A DNA stretch of 64,000 bases from Phycisphaerales bacterium. GTDB lineage: Bacteria; Planctomycetota; Phycisphaerae; Phycisphaerales; UBA1924. A program made the position numbers and the translations under genes. The stretch lies in contig JADJMV010000004.1 of NCBI GenBank assembly GCA_016709445.1, positions 372,001 through 436,000 on the forward strand. The letters are read 5' to 3'. A model generated the notes under the pieces. That model was not told the origin of the DNA, did no database searches, and saw only the letters and a list, made by a program, of their open reading frames with translations. Shown in pieces: positions 28,071 through 38,159 of this stretch. Every line of letters starts with the position of its first letter. Position 1 is the stretch's first letter.

Positions 28071-30750
28071 AGCCAACGCTCCACGCTTTCGCCGGCGCGC
28101 TGGCTGTCGCCCTTGTCGCGAACATCACGCGATCCCAGCCGGACAGGCCCGACGGCCCCGAGCAGCCCGTGCGCTTCGCCCAGCCCGACGAGGGCGCCAA
28201 GCCGATGGGCCCGCCCGCCACGGCCCAGAGCGTGGAGCGGCTGCTCGCGGGCAGCCTGCTCAGCGACGACGAGAAGCGCCTCGCCCGCATCCGCTACGGG
28301 CTCTGGAGCGACGACGACCTCACCACCCCGCCGAACGCGCGCAAGCAGTGCTCGTCCAAGGCGCGATCGACGACCCCGCGCTCGAGAACCCGCAGGCCAA
28401 CAAGCTCGACCGCGCCGAGGCCCTCGCCCTCCGGGGCCGGCTCGACGAAGCCCTCGCGCTCCTCGCCGGCGAGGGTTCGCTCCGCGCGATCCGCATCCGC
28501 GCCGAAGCCCTCGAACGCCTGGGACGCTTCGACGAGGCCGACGCCGCCCTCGACCCCCTCGTCGCCCACATGGCCGCGAAAGAGATCACCTCAGGCGACG
28601 ACCTCGCCGAGGGTGTCCGCGCCCTCATGGTCCGCTCCCGCCTCCGCGGCCCCGGGCGCGCGGGTGAAGCCGACGCCGACTTTCGCACGCTGATGGAGAT
28701 GCTCGGGCGCGCCAAGAACGAACTCGACCGCCTCTCCTGGTACGCCCGTCTCGTCGAAGCCGAGGTGCTCATCGAGAAGGACAACCCCGCCGATGGCCAG
28801 GCCGCGCTCACCGAGGTGCTCGCCCTCAACCCGCGCTGCTCGCGTGCCTGGCGGCTCCTCGGCGACCTCGCCGTCTCCGGATTCGACTTCGACCAGGCGG
28901 AGAACATCGCGCTGCGGCTGGAGGAACTCGCCCCCGGCTCGCCCGACGCCGCCGTCATCCGCGCCCGTGGCGCGATCCGACGCAAAGACCCGGCCCTCGC
29001 CGACTCCATCCTCGACGCCGCGCTCGCCCGCTTCCCCCAGCACCGCGAGTTGCTCGCCGAGCAGGCCGCCAGCGCCGCCGTGCGCTTCGACGAATCCCGC
29101 ACCTCCGCGCTCCTCACCGCGTTCGATGCCCTCAACGCCGGCGAACGCCCCCCCACACAGGACGACCACGGCTCTCCGGAGGCGATCCTCGCCGTCGGCG
29201 CCGCGCTCTCGGAGGCCCGCCAGTACGCCCCCGCCGCGGCCCTGCTCGAGCGTGCCGCCATGCGGCAGCCCATGCTCAGCACCCCGTGGATCGAGCTGGG
29301 CCTCCTCGAGATGCAGGCCGGGCGCGATATCCGCGCCAAGGACGCCCTCTCCAAGGCCCTCGCCCTCGACCCCTTCAATGTCCGCGCCGCCAACAGCCTG
29401 AAGCTTGTCGACGAACTCAACAGCTTCGACGAGATCGAGAGCGACCACTTCGTCGTCCGCTACAAGCCCGGCATCGACGAGGTGCTCGCCCGGCAGATGC
29501 CCGCCGTGCTCGAGCAGATCTACCACGATGTCTGCGGCCCCTCGATGTTCGACCACGAACCCGAGGGCAAGACCACGATCGAACTCATGCCCGACCACGC
29601 CGCCTTCGCCGTACGCATCAGCGGCATGCCCCAGATCCACACCATGGCCGCCGCCACCGGGCCGGTCATCGCGATGGAGACGCCCCGCGACGGCCCCGGC
29701 CACCGCGCCGGACCCTACGACTGGGCCCGCACCGTCCGCCACGAGTTCATCCACACCGTCACGCTCTCACGCACGCACAACCGCATCCCCCACTGGTTCA
29801 CGGAGGCCGCGGCCGTCTGGGGCGAGGGCGGCCCGCGCCCGCCCGATTGGTGGGGCCTGCTCACCCAGGCCTATCTCAACGACACGCTGTTCGATATGGA
29901 CACTATCAGCCTGCGCTTCGTCCGACCCATCAAGCCCAACGACCGCACACAGGCCTACGCCCAGGGCAACTGGATGTACGAGTACATGGTCGGACGCTTC
30001 GGCCTCCGGGCCCCGCTCGACCTCATGGACCTCTACGCCCAGGGCAAGAGCGAGCGCGAAGCGATGCAGCAAGTGCTCAAGCTCACCCCCGAGCAGTTCT
30101 TCGACGATTTCAAGGGCTGGGCCAAAGGCGACCTCCTCCGCGCCGGGATGCTCCCGCCCGAGGGCGAGCCCCCGATCGATCAGCTCATCGACGACCCCCA
30201 CACCCTGAGCAGCGCGATGCTCGACGACCTGCTCGTCGAGCACCCCAACCACCCCGATCTGCTCCAGATCGCCGTGCAGATCGCACTCAAGGAAACCGGC
30301 GGCAACCCAACCCCCGCGATGATCCCGCTCATCGAACGCTTCGTCGCCGCCCGCCCCGTCGACCCCATGCCCCGACGCCTTCTCGCGAGGCTCGCCCTCG
30401 CCGGCGCCATGGACGACGCCCCGCAGAAGGTCATAGAAAACCTCGAGTTCCTCGACGAACGCGAGCTGCGCAGCCCCGCATTCGCCCTCGCCCTCGCCGA
30501 GCGCTACGCCCTCGCCGGCGACCTCGACCACGCCTGGGCCAAGGCCACCCGCGCCACCCTCATCGCCCCCTTCGACGCCTCCACGCGGGAACAGGCTGGG
30601 CGCATCGCACTCCTCAGGGGCGACCTCGACGCCGCCGAATCGCAGCTCGTCGCCCTCACCCTCATCGAGCCCGACCGCGACCTCCACAAACGCCGACTGG
30701 AGGCGCTGCGAGCCAAGCGGGCAGAGACGCGCGCGAACGGCGCGGGATGA
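28067..30750 (+). CDS. exported TPR protein with gluzincin-type metallopeptidase domain; frameshifted
   Basis: A signal peptide (KPTLHAFAGALAVALVANIT) opens at 28067, coupled to the LolA-like gene. The frame is lost at the CCCC run at 28326-28329; one restored C gives TTPAERAQAVLVQGAIDDPA and then an intact frame to 30750 (about 894 residues). TPR-like repeats fill residues of about 100-450. A metallopeptidase domain then shows HEFIHTVTLSR (HExxH) and a downstream Glu in PHWFTEAAAVW, the gluzincin zinc-ligand arrangement of the peptidase MA type. C-terminal TPR-like helices follow. Substrate unknown; envelope protein turnover is plausible. Confidence 0.8.
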
Positions 30751-30985
30751 AGGGAGAGGGACAAAGGGACGAAGGGACAAAGGGACAAAGGGAAAGACGC
30801 GCCAAGCCCAGAAGCGCACCGACCTCAAGCCCCCTCCCCCCCCTCCCCGTCTCTCCGTCTCCTCCCTCCCTCTTCGTCTCTCCGTCTCTCCCCCCTCTCC
30901 TCTGTCCCTCTGTCCCTCTGTCCCTCTGTCCCTCTGTCCCTTTGTCCCTCTGTCCCTCTGTCCCTCTGTCCCTCTGTCCCTTCCT
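30751..30985. repeat. simple tandem repeats in inverted complementary arms (AGGGACAA / TCCCTCTG)
   Basis: A purine arm at 30751-30796 (repeats of AGGGACAA) is followed by pyrimidine-rich CGTCTCTC units near 30,855-30,895. Then come about eleven copies of an 8-base TCCCTCTG-type unit at about 30898-30983. The arms are complementary, so transcripts could fold back. It fills the 256 bases between the TPR peptidase stop and the pseudouridine synthase start. Confidence 0.85.
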
Positions 30986-31006
30986 CCCCCCCTACACTCC
31001 CCCACA

Positions 31007-32142
31007 ATGCCCCAAAAAACACCCAAGAACACCCGTCCCGGGGGACCCGGCGCGGGAGACGAGGCCGACGGCCGCGTCAGACTCCAGCGGTTTCTGGCCG
31101 ATGCCGGTGTCGCCTCGCGCCGCGCCAGCGAACTGCTGATCGAAGAGGGACGCGTCAAGATCAACGGCAAGACCGTGGTCGAGATCCCCGCATTCGTCAC
31201 ACCCGGCGAGGACCGCGTGCAGGTCGATGGCGTGGTCATCGAGGGCGCCGAGCGTCACATCTATGTCATGCTCAACAAGCCCGGGCGCACCCTCTCGACG
31301 GTTGAAGACGAGCCCGGCGCCGCACGCCGCACCGTCCTCGACCTCGTCAGCCACCCCTCGAAGGCACGCCTCTACCCCGTGGGCCGCCTCGACTACGACA
31401 CCCGCGGCCTCGTGCTCCTCACCAACGACGGCGAGCTGGCCAACAAGCTCACGCACCCCCGCTTCGGCGTCGAGAAGACCTACCACGCCGTCGTCAAGGG
31501 CATGCTCGAAGACGAGGCACTCGCCAAGCTCGAGAAGGGCATCTACATCGCCGAGCGGCGCGAGGGACGCACCGTCGGCGCCGTCCGCGCCGCACACGTC
31601 GGCCTCAAGGTCATCAAACGCGACCGCGAACGCACCGTCCTTGAACTCACACTCAGGGAGGGCCGCAACCGCCAGGTCCGGCGCATGCTCGCGGCTGTCG
31701 GCTGCCCGGTCAAAAGCTCGAACGCGTCGCCATGGGCCCCCTCAAGCTCAAGGGCCTCGCCGTCGGTGAATGGCGCGAATTGACCAAAATCGAGCTCCAG
31801 AGCCTCCGCCGCGCCGTCGAGGGCCGCCAGGCCAGGCCCCAGGCCGCCAGCGCAAGCCCTGCGCCCGCGCGCTCCCGTACCGGGTCGGGCCGAACCCCGC
31901 GGCCCGGCGCGCCGAAGAACCAGAAGCCCGGAGCCCCGCGATCCGGGAACACCCCCGCGGCCCCGCGGTCGCGAGGGTCCAAGCCCGCGGGGCCGGCCGC
32001 GCGGGGAGCCGGTTCAAGGGGCAGAACACTGGGACCCGCCGGCCCGAGAACGCCCGGCTCCAGAGGCCCCGGCGGGCGCGGGCCCGCCCGAGGGGGATCG
32101 AGCGGCTCAGGACGCGGGCGCCCGCGAGGAAGACCAGGTTGA
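31007..32142 (+). CDS. rluB: RluB-type rRNA pseudouridine synthase with long basic tail; frameshifted
   Basis: An N-terminal S4 RNA-binding domain (VRLQRFLADAGVASRRASEL) precedes the RsuA/RluB catalytic domain with active-site Asp in YPVGRLDYDTRGLVLLTNDG and the RNRQVRRMLAAVGCPV motif. The frame fails at the AAAA run at 31722-31725. One more A gives KKLERVAMGPLKLKGLAVGE, the usual C-terminal strand. A Pro/Arg/Gly-rich, probably disordered tail of about 110 residues then runs to 32142. RluB modifies 23S rRNA; RluB, RluE or RluF specificity is not certain by eye. The stop overlaps the TTG start of yihY-like. Confidence 0.85.
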
Positions 32143-33800
32143 AGCCGATCGCCAAGTCCATCGAGTCCGCCGCCACCAGCTTCGCCGAGCGGCGCAAGTC
32201 CGGCTTGGGGTCGATGCTGCGCAGCGCGCTCCGCGTCGTCTCAAACAGCCAGATCGCCCGGATGGCCGCCGCGCTCTCCTACCGCACCGTCTTCGGGCTC
32301 ATCCCCGTTCTCGCGATCGGCGTCGCGGTCCTGGGCGGATTCGCCACGCCGACTCAGGTCAAGGACACGATCGAGAACGTCCTCGACTTCACGGGCCTCA
32401 AGGAAATCGCCGTCAGCAGCCCGAGCGCCGCCCAATCGGGGAAGGAGCAGGCCGGCTCCACACCGATCGTTGGCCCATTCGACTTTGAGGACGGGCCGCG
32501 CGCGGGCCAACACGAGCCCACGAACCCGGCGAAGCTCGAGTTCTGGATCAACAACCTGGTGACCAAGGTGCGAGAGGTCTCCTTCCTCGCGATCGGCATC
32601 ACCGGCTCCATCATGCTGATCTACGCCGCGATGTCCTTCATGGTCGAGATCGAACGATCAGCCAACCACATCTACCGCGCGCCAACCGGCCGATCGTGGG
32701 TCAGACGGATCACCCAATACTGGACCACCCTCACGCTCGGCTCGCTCTTCCTGATCGGAACGTTCTACGTCAGCACCTGGGTCTCCGACGGGCTGAAGGA
32801 CTTCCTGGCCACGCCCCAGGCCCAGAAGCAGGCGCAAGCGATCAACCCGGACGCCGGCGATCCCGCGGCCGCCACGTCCGATGTCGCAAAGGCCGGGCAG
32901 AATCAGGCCGCCGGCGCCGCACCCACCCCCGGAGAAAGCGCCGCAGCGCAGGCTCAGCCCGGCCGCGGCGTCGACGAAGCGAGCAAGCAGGCCGCCAGCG
33001 AGAAGGCCAAGGTCAATATCTTCGCCCTGGTCGCCGCCAAAGCGGTGAGCGCCGTCACGGGCTTCCTGCTCCTGCTCTTCCTCTATATGACGATCCCCAA
33101 CGCCCGCGTCTCCGTGCAATGTGCCGCTGTCGGCGCCGCCTTCGCCGCGGTCCTCTGGGAAGCCGGCAAGGCCGCCTTCGTCGGCGTCATCGCCTTCTCG
33201 TCCTACCAGCGCCTCTACGGCGTCCTCGCCCTCATCCCCCTCTTCCTCCTCTGGGTCTACATCACCTGGATCATCATCCTCTTCGGCCTCCAGCTCAGCT
33301 ATGTCTTGCAATACTTCCGCGCCTTCTCGGTCACCGAAGAGGAAGCCCACGGGCCGATCCTCATCGACCCCCTCGCTCTGGTTCGCGTCGCCTCGATCGT
33401 CGCGCGGCGCTTCGCCTCCGGCGGCACCGCCTCCGTCGCCCATGTCGCAAGCACCGTCGGGCTCGACGAACGCACCAGCCTCCTCATGCTCGAGCGGCTG
33501 ACCGATGCGGGGCTCGTCCACCGCGTGCCCGAGGGGGACGAGACCGAGACCTTCGCCCTCGCCCGGCCCGCCGAGCAGATCCAGGCCGTGGACCTGCTCC
33601 GTCTCGCCAGCCAGATGACCGACCAGACCCGCCAGACCGGGACCGATCGACTCGAGACACTCCGACGCGCCCAGTACGAGGCCGCGGCGGGGCTCACCCT
33701 CGCCGGACTCCTTCCCGCGGCCTCCGAGCCCGATTCCGACGCGCCCGGCGAGGAATCCACCGACATCCATACAAAACCCGATCCAATCCCCGCAACCTGA
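32139..33800 (+). CDS. YihY/BrkB-family membrane protein with C-terminal winged helix
   Basis: The TTG at 32139 is preferred: GAGGAAG lies upstream and it overlaps the previous stop (TTGA). An ATG at 32214 is the alternative. The core has YihY transmembrane helices (GLIPVLAIGVAVLGGFA, FLAIGITGSIMLIYAAMSFM, LGSLFLIGTFYVSTW, VTGFLLLLFLYMTIPN, VLALIPLFLLWVYITWIII). A long Ala/Gln-rich insert of about 80 residues is likely extracytoplasmic. The last 130 residues contain a helix-turn-helix-like domain (VAHVASTVGLDERTSLLMLE) seen in many YihY proteins. The family was once misnamed RNase BN; its function is unknown. Confidence 0.82.
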   Translation: MKPIAKSIESAATSFAERRKSGLGSMLRSALRVVSNSQIARMAAALSYRTVFGLIPVLAIGVAVLGGFATPTQVKDTIENVLDFTGLKEIAVSSPSAAQSGKEQAGSTPIVGPFDFEDGPRAGQHEPTNPAKLEFWINNLVTKVREVSFLAIGITGSIMLIYAAMSFMVEIERSANHIYRAPTGRSWVRRITQYWTTLTLGSLFLIGTFYVSTWVSDGLKDFLATPQAQKQAQAINPDAGDPAAATSDVAKAGQNQAAGAAPTPGESAAAQAQPGRGVDEASKQAASEKAKVNIFALVAAKAVSAVTGFLLLLFLYMTIPNARVSVQCAAVGAAFAAVLWEAGKAAFVGVIAFSSYQRLYGVLALIPLFLLWVYITWIIILFGLQLSYVLQYFRAFSVTEEEAHGPILIDPLALVRVASIVARRFASGGTASVAHVASTVGLDERTSLLMLERLTDAGLVHRVPEGDETETFALARPAEQIQAVDLLRLASQMTDQTRQTGTDRLETLRRAQYEAAAGLTLAGLLPAASEPDSDAPGEESTDIHTKPDPIPAT

Positions 33801-33951
33801 TTGGCCCGAAGACCGAGATCGTGCTAGGCTTCCGCCCTTTTCGGTCGATGGCGCACCACCGGCCCGGCCACCGGCCCCGCCCGCCGCCCGAAGAGGGACC
33901 ACGGAGGGAGCCCGCACCCAGTCCAGCGGGCCATGGGGAGAAGGAGCGCAA

Positions 33952-34371
33952 ATGGACGTCTCCAGAGTCAAGGAATTCTCTGTCTACCTCGCCGATCGTC
34001 CCGGCGAACTCGCCGGCGTTCTCGAAGCCCTCGCGGCCGCCGGAGCGACCGTCACGGCCCTTTCCGTCGTGGAATGGCAGAACCAGCGAGGCCTCGTCCG
34101 CCTCCTCGCCGAGCCCGAAGACGTCGTCCGACGCGTCTGCGAGGGCGTCGCCGAGACCGGGGCCGGGCCCGTCAGCGAGAGCGACGTGCTCGCCATCAGC
34201 CTGGGCGACAACCCCGGGATCGTCCGCACCATCGCCGTCCGGCTCGCCGACGCCAAGGTCAACGTCCGCTACGCCTACGAGGGACCCGCCCACAACGGCA
34301 CCCCCGCTCGGTGCATCCTCCGGGTTGACGAAGCCGAGAGGGCCGAGGCCCTGATCCGCGAAATGGTCTGA
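33952..34371 (+). CDS. ACT-domain protein (two tandem ACT folds)
   Basis: The ATG at 33952 follows GGAGAAGGAG. The 139-residue protein has two ACT-like halves: KEFSVYLADRPGELAGVLEA and, near residue 75, LAISLGDNPGIVRTIAVRLA. ACT domains bind amino acids or other small ligands; stand-alone double-ACT proteins are usually regulators of neighbouring metabolism. No catalytic domain is present. The nuoB gene follows by 88 bases, and I see no evident metabolic link. Confidence 0.85.
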   Translation: MDVSRVKEFSVYLADRPGELAGVLEALAAAGATVTALSVVEWQNQRGLVRLLAEPEDVVRRVCEGVAETGAGPVSESDVLAISLGDNPGIVRTIAVRLADAKVNVRYAYEGPAHNGTPARCILRVDEAERAEALIREMV

Positions 34372-34459
34372 GAGCATCCGGCCCGGATCGAGCGCCGAAC
34401 CCGCTCTACGATTGCGCGAAGGCCCCGGCCCGCACCAGACGCCGGAGCAAGGAGTCCCC

Positions 34460-35029
34460 ATGGGCATCGAGACCGCGCTGCCGACCGACATGTTCCTGAC
34501 CACGCAGCTCCAGCGCGTGATCAACTGGGCCCGGCGCAGCTCCCTCTGGCCGATGCCATTCGCCACCGCCTGCTGCGGCATCGAGCTGATGGCCACCGCC
34601 TGTTCCCGTTACGACCTCGCCCGATTCGGCGCCGAGGTCATGCGCTTCAGCCCGCGCCAGTCCGATCTGCTCATTGTCGCCGGACGCATCGGCGTCAAGA
34701 TGCTCCCCGTCCTCCAACGCATGTACGAGCAGATGACCGAGCCCAAGTGGGTCATCTCCATGGGCGCCTGCGCCTCAACCGGCGGCGTCTTCGATACCTA
34801 CGCCTGTGTCCAGGGCTGCGACCAGTTCATCCCCGTCGATGTCTACGTCCCCGGCTGCCCGCCGCGCCCCGAGATGCTCATCGAGGCCGTCATGACCATC
34901 CAGCGGATCATCGACGAGGAACGCATCCCGCCCAAGGGCCCCGACGGCAAACGCATGCCCCTCGGCGTCGCCGTCCAACCAAACTACACGCCGCGCCCGC
35001 AGCCGGTGGGCCTGACGGTCGGCTCCTAG
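34460..35029 (+). CDS. nuoB: NADH-quinone oxidoreductase subunit B
   Basis: The ATG at 34460, with AAGGAG upstream, opens a protein of 189 residues. The N2 iron-sulfur ligands are visible: adjacent Cys pair in FATACCGIELMATA, Cys in SMGACASTGG and Cys in VPGCPPRPEML. The DLLIVAGRIGVKM and VQGCDQFIPVDVYVPG motifs are also family-typical. NuoB carries the last cluster before quinone in complex I and contacts NuoCD. No other nuo gene lies in the window; the neighbours are ACT and SDR genes. It is therefore either a separated complex I subunit or part of a divided operon. Confidence 0.93.
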   Translation: MGIETALPTDMFLTTQLQRVINWARRSSLWPMPFATACCGIELMATACSRYDLARFGAEVMRFSPRQSDLLIVAGRIGVKMLPVLQRMYEQMTEPKWVISMGACASTGGVFDTYACVQGCDQFIPVDVYVPGCPPRPEMLIEAVMTIQRIIDEERIPPKGPDGKRMPLGVAVQPNYTPRPQPVGLTVGS

Positions 35030-35095
35030 GCCTCGCGCCGGGATCCCTGCATCCGATTCCAACCGATCCGACGACCGGGCGCGTACGCTGATCCC

Positions 35096-35887
35096 ATGGA
35101 CATGGGAATCACCAACCGCGTCGCCGTCGTCGCCGCATCCAGCAAGGGCCTCGGACGCGCCGTCGCCCACGGCCTCGCCGCCGAGGGCTGCCGTGTCGTC
35201 GTCAGCGCCCGCACCGAGGCCGATGTCCGCAAGGCCGCGGCCGAGATCGCGGGCGCGACCGGCGCCGAAGTCGAGGGCATCGTCGCCGATGTCTCAAGCC
35301 CCGAGGGTTGCGAGCGCCTCATCGCCGGCGCCGTCGCCCGCTTCGGCGCCCTCGACATCCTCGTCACCAACACCGGCGGCCCGCCCGCCGGGCGCTTCGA
35401 CGCCCTCGACGAAGCCAAGTGGACCAGCGGCTTCGAGTCCACGCTCATGAACGTCGTCCGCCTCATCCGCGGCGCCCTGCCCCACATGCGCAAGGCCGGG
35501 TGGGGACGCATCGTCAACATCACCAGCCTCTCGGCCCGCCAGCCCATCGACGGCCTGCTGCTCAGCAACGCCTACCGCGCCGCCGTCCACGGCATGGCCA
35601 AGACCCTCAGCCGCGAGTTCGCCCCCGACGGCGTCCTCATCAACAACGTCTGCCCCGGCATGCACGCCACCGACAGGCTCTCCCACCTCGCCGAGATCCG
35701 CGGACGCGAGGCCGGCATCTCCGCCGAAGCAGCCCTCGCACGCATGGCCGACAACATCCCGCTCAAGCGCCTCGGCCGCCCCGAAGAGCTCGCCGCCGCG
35801 GCCGTCTTCCTGTGCTCCGAGCGCGCCAGCTTCATCACCGGCCAGACCATCATCGTCGATGGCGGCGCCAGCACCTTCCTGACCTGA
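35096..35887 (+). CDS. short-chain dehydrogenase/reductase with atypical active site
   Basis: The Rossmann fold is clear: VAVVAASSKGLGRAVAHGLA in place of TGxxxGxG, VTNTGGPPAG in place of NNAG, and the C-terminal ERASFITGQTIIVDGGAST. The catalytic region reads NITSLSARQPIDG then LLLSNAYRAAVHGMAKTLS. The canonical Tyr-x3-Lys pair is replaced, with Ser and Arg at the aligned positions. This matches a 3-oxoacyl-ACP-reductase-like SDR subgroup that lacks the usual tetrad, so catalysis as a normal reductase is doubtful. It lies 66 bases after nuoB on the same strand. Confidence 0.8.
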   Translation: MDMGITNRVAVVAASSKGLGRAVAHGLAAEGCRVVVSARTEADVRKAAAEIAGATGAEVEGIVADVSSPEGCERLIAGAVARFGALDILVTNTGGPPAGRFDALDEAKWTSGFESTLMNVVRLIRGALPHMRKAGWGRIVNITSLSARQPIDGLLLSNAYRAAVHGMAKTLSREFAPDGVLINNVCPGMHATDRLSHLAEIRGREAGISAEAALARMADNIPLKRLGRPEELAAAAVFLCSERASFITGQTIIVDGGASTFLT

Positions 35888-35987
35888 TCTGCCCGCACCG
35901 CCGAGGGCGCGGAGTGTCGCTGAGTCAACACCGATTCCCACTCTGCGAAACTCAGCGCCCTCAGCGGTGAGAGCGCCGCGTCCGGGT

Positions 35988-38021
35988 TCACCGCGGGATG
36001 CGGTTCAGCGTGTACCACGCCTCCGTCGACCACATCGCCTCGCCATCCGCCGAGCGCGGATCGATCCGGAAGTGCACGACATACCCCGGCTTCAGCCCAG
36101 GAACGACCAGACGCACCGACCGGCCATCGGCCGCCGGCGTTGCCGACGCGACCCCGAGATCGGTCGTGTCCACGTTCGGCCCGCCGTAGTTCGGTGTCGG
36201 GTCATACCTCCACTCGGTGAGCGAGTAGTTCGCGGGGTTCGCCAGCCACGCCGCTTCAACCGGCCGAGTCAACCGGATCACAAACCCGTCCGGTGTCGCG
36301 CTGATCGAGTGATACTCGAAGGCCGAGCCGCCCGTCGGGCGCAACCGCTGCAGCCCCGTCCGCGTGCCCCGCCAACTCCAGTTGCCGCTCGAGCCCGTGC
36401 CCCCGATGTAGAGGCACCCATCCGGCCCCTCGATCAACCGGTTCACGCCGCTCTCGAACCCCTGGGTGAAGCGGAACGCCACGCCCTGCCACTCGCCGTC
36501 CACCTTCTCGAGAAAGATCCGCCGGATCCCGCCCATCGTCAGCTCGCCCAGGTACATCTGCCCGGCGAACTCGCCGCCCCTGATCATGATCGGCATCGTC
36601 GGCGAGTTGCAGCACGCGTTCTGCGGGAGCCACACCGCCGGCGGCGAGAAGCCGTGCTCCTCGTTCAGGCTCGGGTAGCCGCCCAGCGGATAGCGGTCCG
36701 ACCGCTGCCGGCCGTTCGAGTGGCCGTAGAACCGCCCCGGCCGGATGTTGATGAGCTTGCTGGAGGGCAGCCACGCGCCCTGATTGTCGGAGACGAAGAT
36801 CTCCCCCTCCGGCCCCTCGCCGATCCCGTTCGGAGTCCGCAGCCCGCCCGCCAGATACTCGAACTCCCGCGTCTCCAGGTTCACCCGCCAGCAGGTCCCG
36901 CGGTGCTCGGGGTTCGGCCCGTTCATCGCCACCACGTCCCCGATCACATGGTCGGCCTTCATCGTGTTGTCGAAATAGATGCTCGTCGAGAGCGTGCCGT
37001 AGAGATACCCGTCCTTGGGCAGCATCCCGAACGCGAAGTGGTGGTAGTTGTCCGACACCCATCCCTTCGCGAAGACCTCGCGTCGGTCGAACTTGCCGTC
37101 CCCGTCGCTGTCCCAGATCTTGGTGATGTCCGGCTTGTGCGCGATGTAGATCGCCCCATCCACGACCGCCAATCCCGTCGGGTCGTAGAACCCGCCCGCG
37201 ATCCGCTCCGGCTGCACGGTGCCCGGATTGCCGCCGATCACGTTGCGCAGCACCCACACCGTCCCGTTCGGCTCGCCCTTGAGCACCCCGTCGTTCACCG
37301 GCTCGAACGAGGTGAGCACCAGCCGCCCGTCGGGCAGGAACGCCATCCCCCCCACCATCGGCTCGAAGCCCGCGGGGCGCAGGTCCTCCACCGCCCAGCC
37401 CGGGTGCACACCCTCCAGCGGCATCCCGTCGCCCGGCCTCGCATGCTCCATCCCGTCGAGCACCTGCTTGTGCCCCGGGCTCGTCATCCGCTCCGGCACG
37501 CGATCGACGAAGAGCACCGCCGCCGGAACCGTGGCAAGCGCCGCCGCACCCGGCGGCTTCCACAACAACCGCAGCTCCGCACCCCCCTCATTCTCGAAGT
37601 AATCGATCCGGTACGCGTGCGGCCCGGCCGCGAGCGAAACGGTCCCGTCTTTCCCGCTCGGCGCGTGCACGCCGTCATGGTCCACCACCATGTCGCCATC
37701 GATCGTCAGCCGCGCCCCATCGTCGCACACCAGCCGGAAGATGTACTCCCCCGCCGCCTCGCACACGACCGTCCCATCGAGGACCGCGACGAAGTGGTCG
37801 GCCGGCCCGCCAAACGCCGCCTCGTCGGCAAGCTCGATCGTGTCGATCCGCCGGTCCAGGTTCGGCTTCTGGTGCTCGGCCAGAGGGAAGAGCCGCTCCA
37901 TCGGACGCCCGATGTCGTATACCCGCAGGTTCACCCCCGGCTCCTGCGCCGAAGCCTGGCCCCGCGCCTGCCCCGCACCCCAACAGCAAGCCACCAAGCA
38001 GACCGCAACACCTGACCGCAT
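35988..38021 (-). CDS. secreted PA14-domain and beta-propeller protein
   Basis: I chose the ATG at 38021 (MRSGVAVCLVACCWGAGQAR, a signal peptide) because GGAG lies seven bases upstream; an ATG at 38033 is also possible. Residues of about 40-170 form a PA14 carbohydrate-binding domain (VVCEAAGEYIFRLVCDDGAR, HAYRIDYFENEGGAELRLLW). A propeller of the glucose/sorbosone dehydrogenase-like or membrane-bound-dehydrogenase type follows (GGMAFLPDGRLVLTSFEPVN; DSDGDGKFDRREVFAKGW; FVSDNQGAWLPSSKLINI). It lacks a cytochrome domain. Such proteins are numerous in planctomycetes and probably act on sugars in the periplasm; substrate unknown. Confidence 0.78.
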   Translation of the reverse strand: MRSGVAVCLVACCWGAGQARGQASAQEPGVNLRVYDIGRPMERLFPLAEHQKPNLDRRIDTIELADEAAFGGPADHFVAVLDGTVVCEAAGEYIFRLVCDDGARLTIDGDMVVDHDGVHAPSGKDGTVSLAAGPHAYRIDYFENEGGAELRLLWKPPGAAALATVPAAVLFVDRVPERMTSPGHKQVLDGMEHARPGDGMPLEGVHPGWAVEDLRPAGFEPMVGGMAFLPDGRLVLTSFEPVNDGVLKGEPNGTVWVLRNVIGGNPGTVQPERIAGGFYDPTGLAVVDGAIYIAHKPDITKIWDSDGDGKFDRREVFAKGWVSDNYHHFAFGMLPKDGYLYGTLSTSIYFDNTMKADHVIGDVVAMNGPNPEHRGTCWRVNLETREFEYLAGGLRTPNGIGEGPEGEIFVSDNQGAWLPSSKLINIRPGRFYGHSNGRQRSDRYPLGGYPSLNEEHGFSPPAVWLPQNACCNSPTMPIMIRGGEFAGQMYLGELTMGGIRRIFLEKVDGEWQGVAFRFTQGFESGVNRLIEGPDGCLYIGGTGSSGNWSWRGTRTGLQRLRPTGGSAFEYHSISATPDGFVIRLTRPVEAAWLANPANYSLTEWRYDPTPNYGGPNVDTTDLGVASATPAADGRSVRLVVPGLKPGYVVHFRIDPRSADGEAMWSTEAWYTLNRIPR

Positions 38022-38159
38022 GACACGCTCCATGGCCCCACCCCGATCGCCCCGACGAACCCACGTCTCGCAACCGACACGACGACGCCACTCTACCAAA
38101 CCCTCCCCCGCCGCGGCCCTACGATCAGCATGCAACTCCAACCCGCCAGGAGCCCCGCC

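Noticed and set aside
30898..30983. Tandem TCCCTCTG-type units as a CRISPR array
   Set aside because: Units are 8 bases with no unique spacers, and no cas gene is in the window.
9518..31725. Programmed ribosomal frameshifting at CCCC sites as an explanation for the broken genes
   Set aside because: The required shift goes in both directions (base missing in ruvA, extra in manC), the sites share no slippery heptamer or downstream structure, and unrelated housekeeping genes are affected. Sequence indels are simpler.
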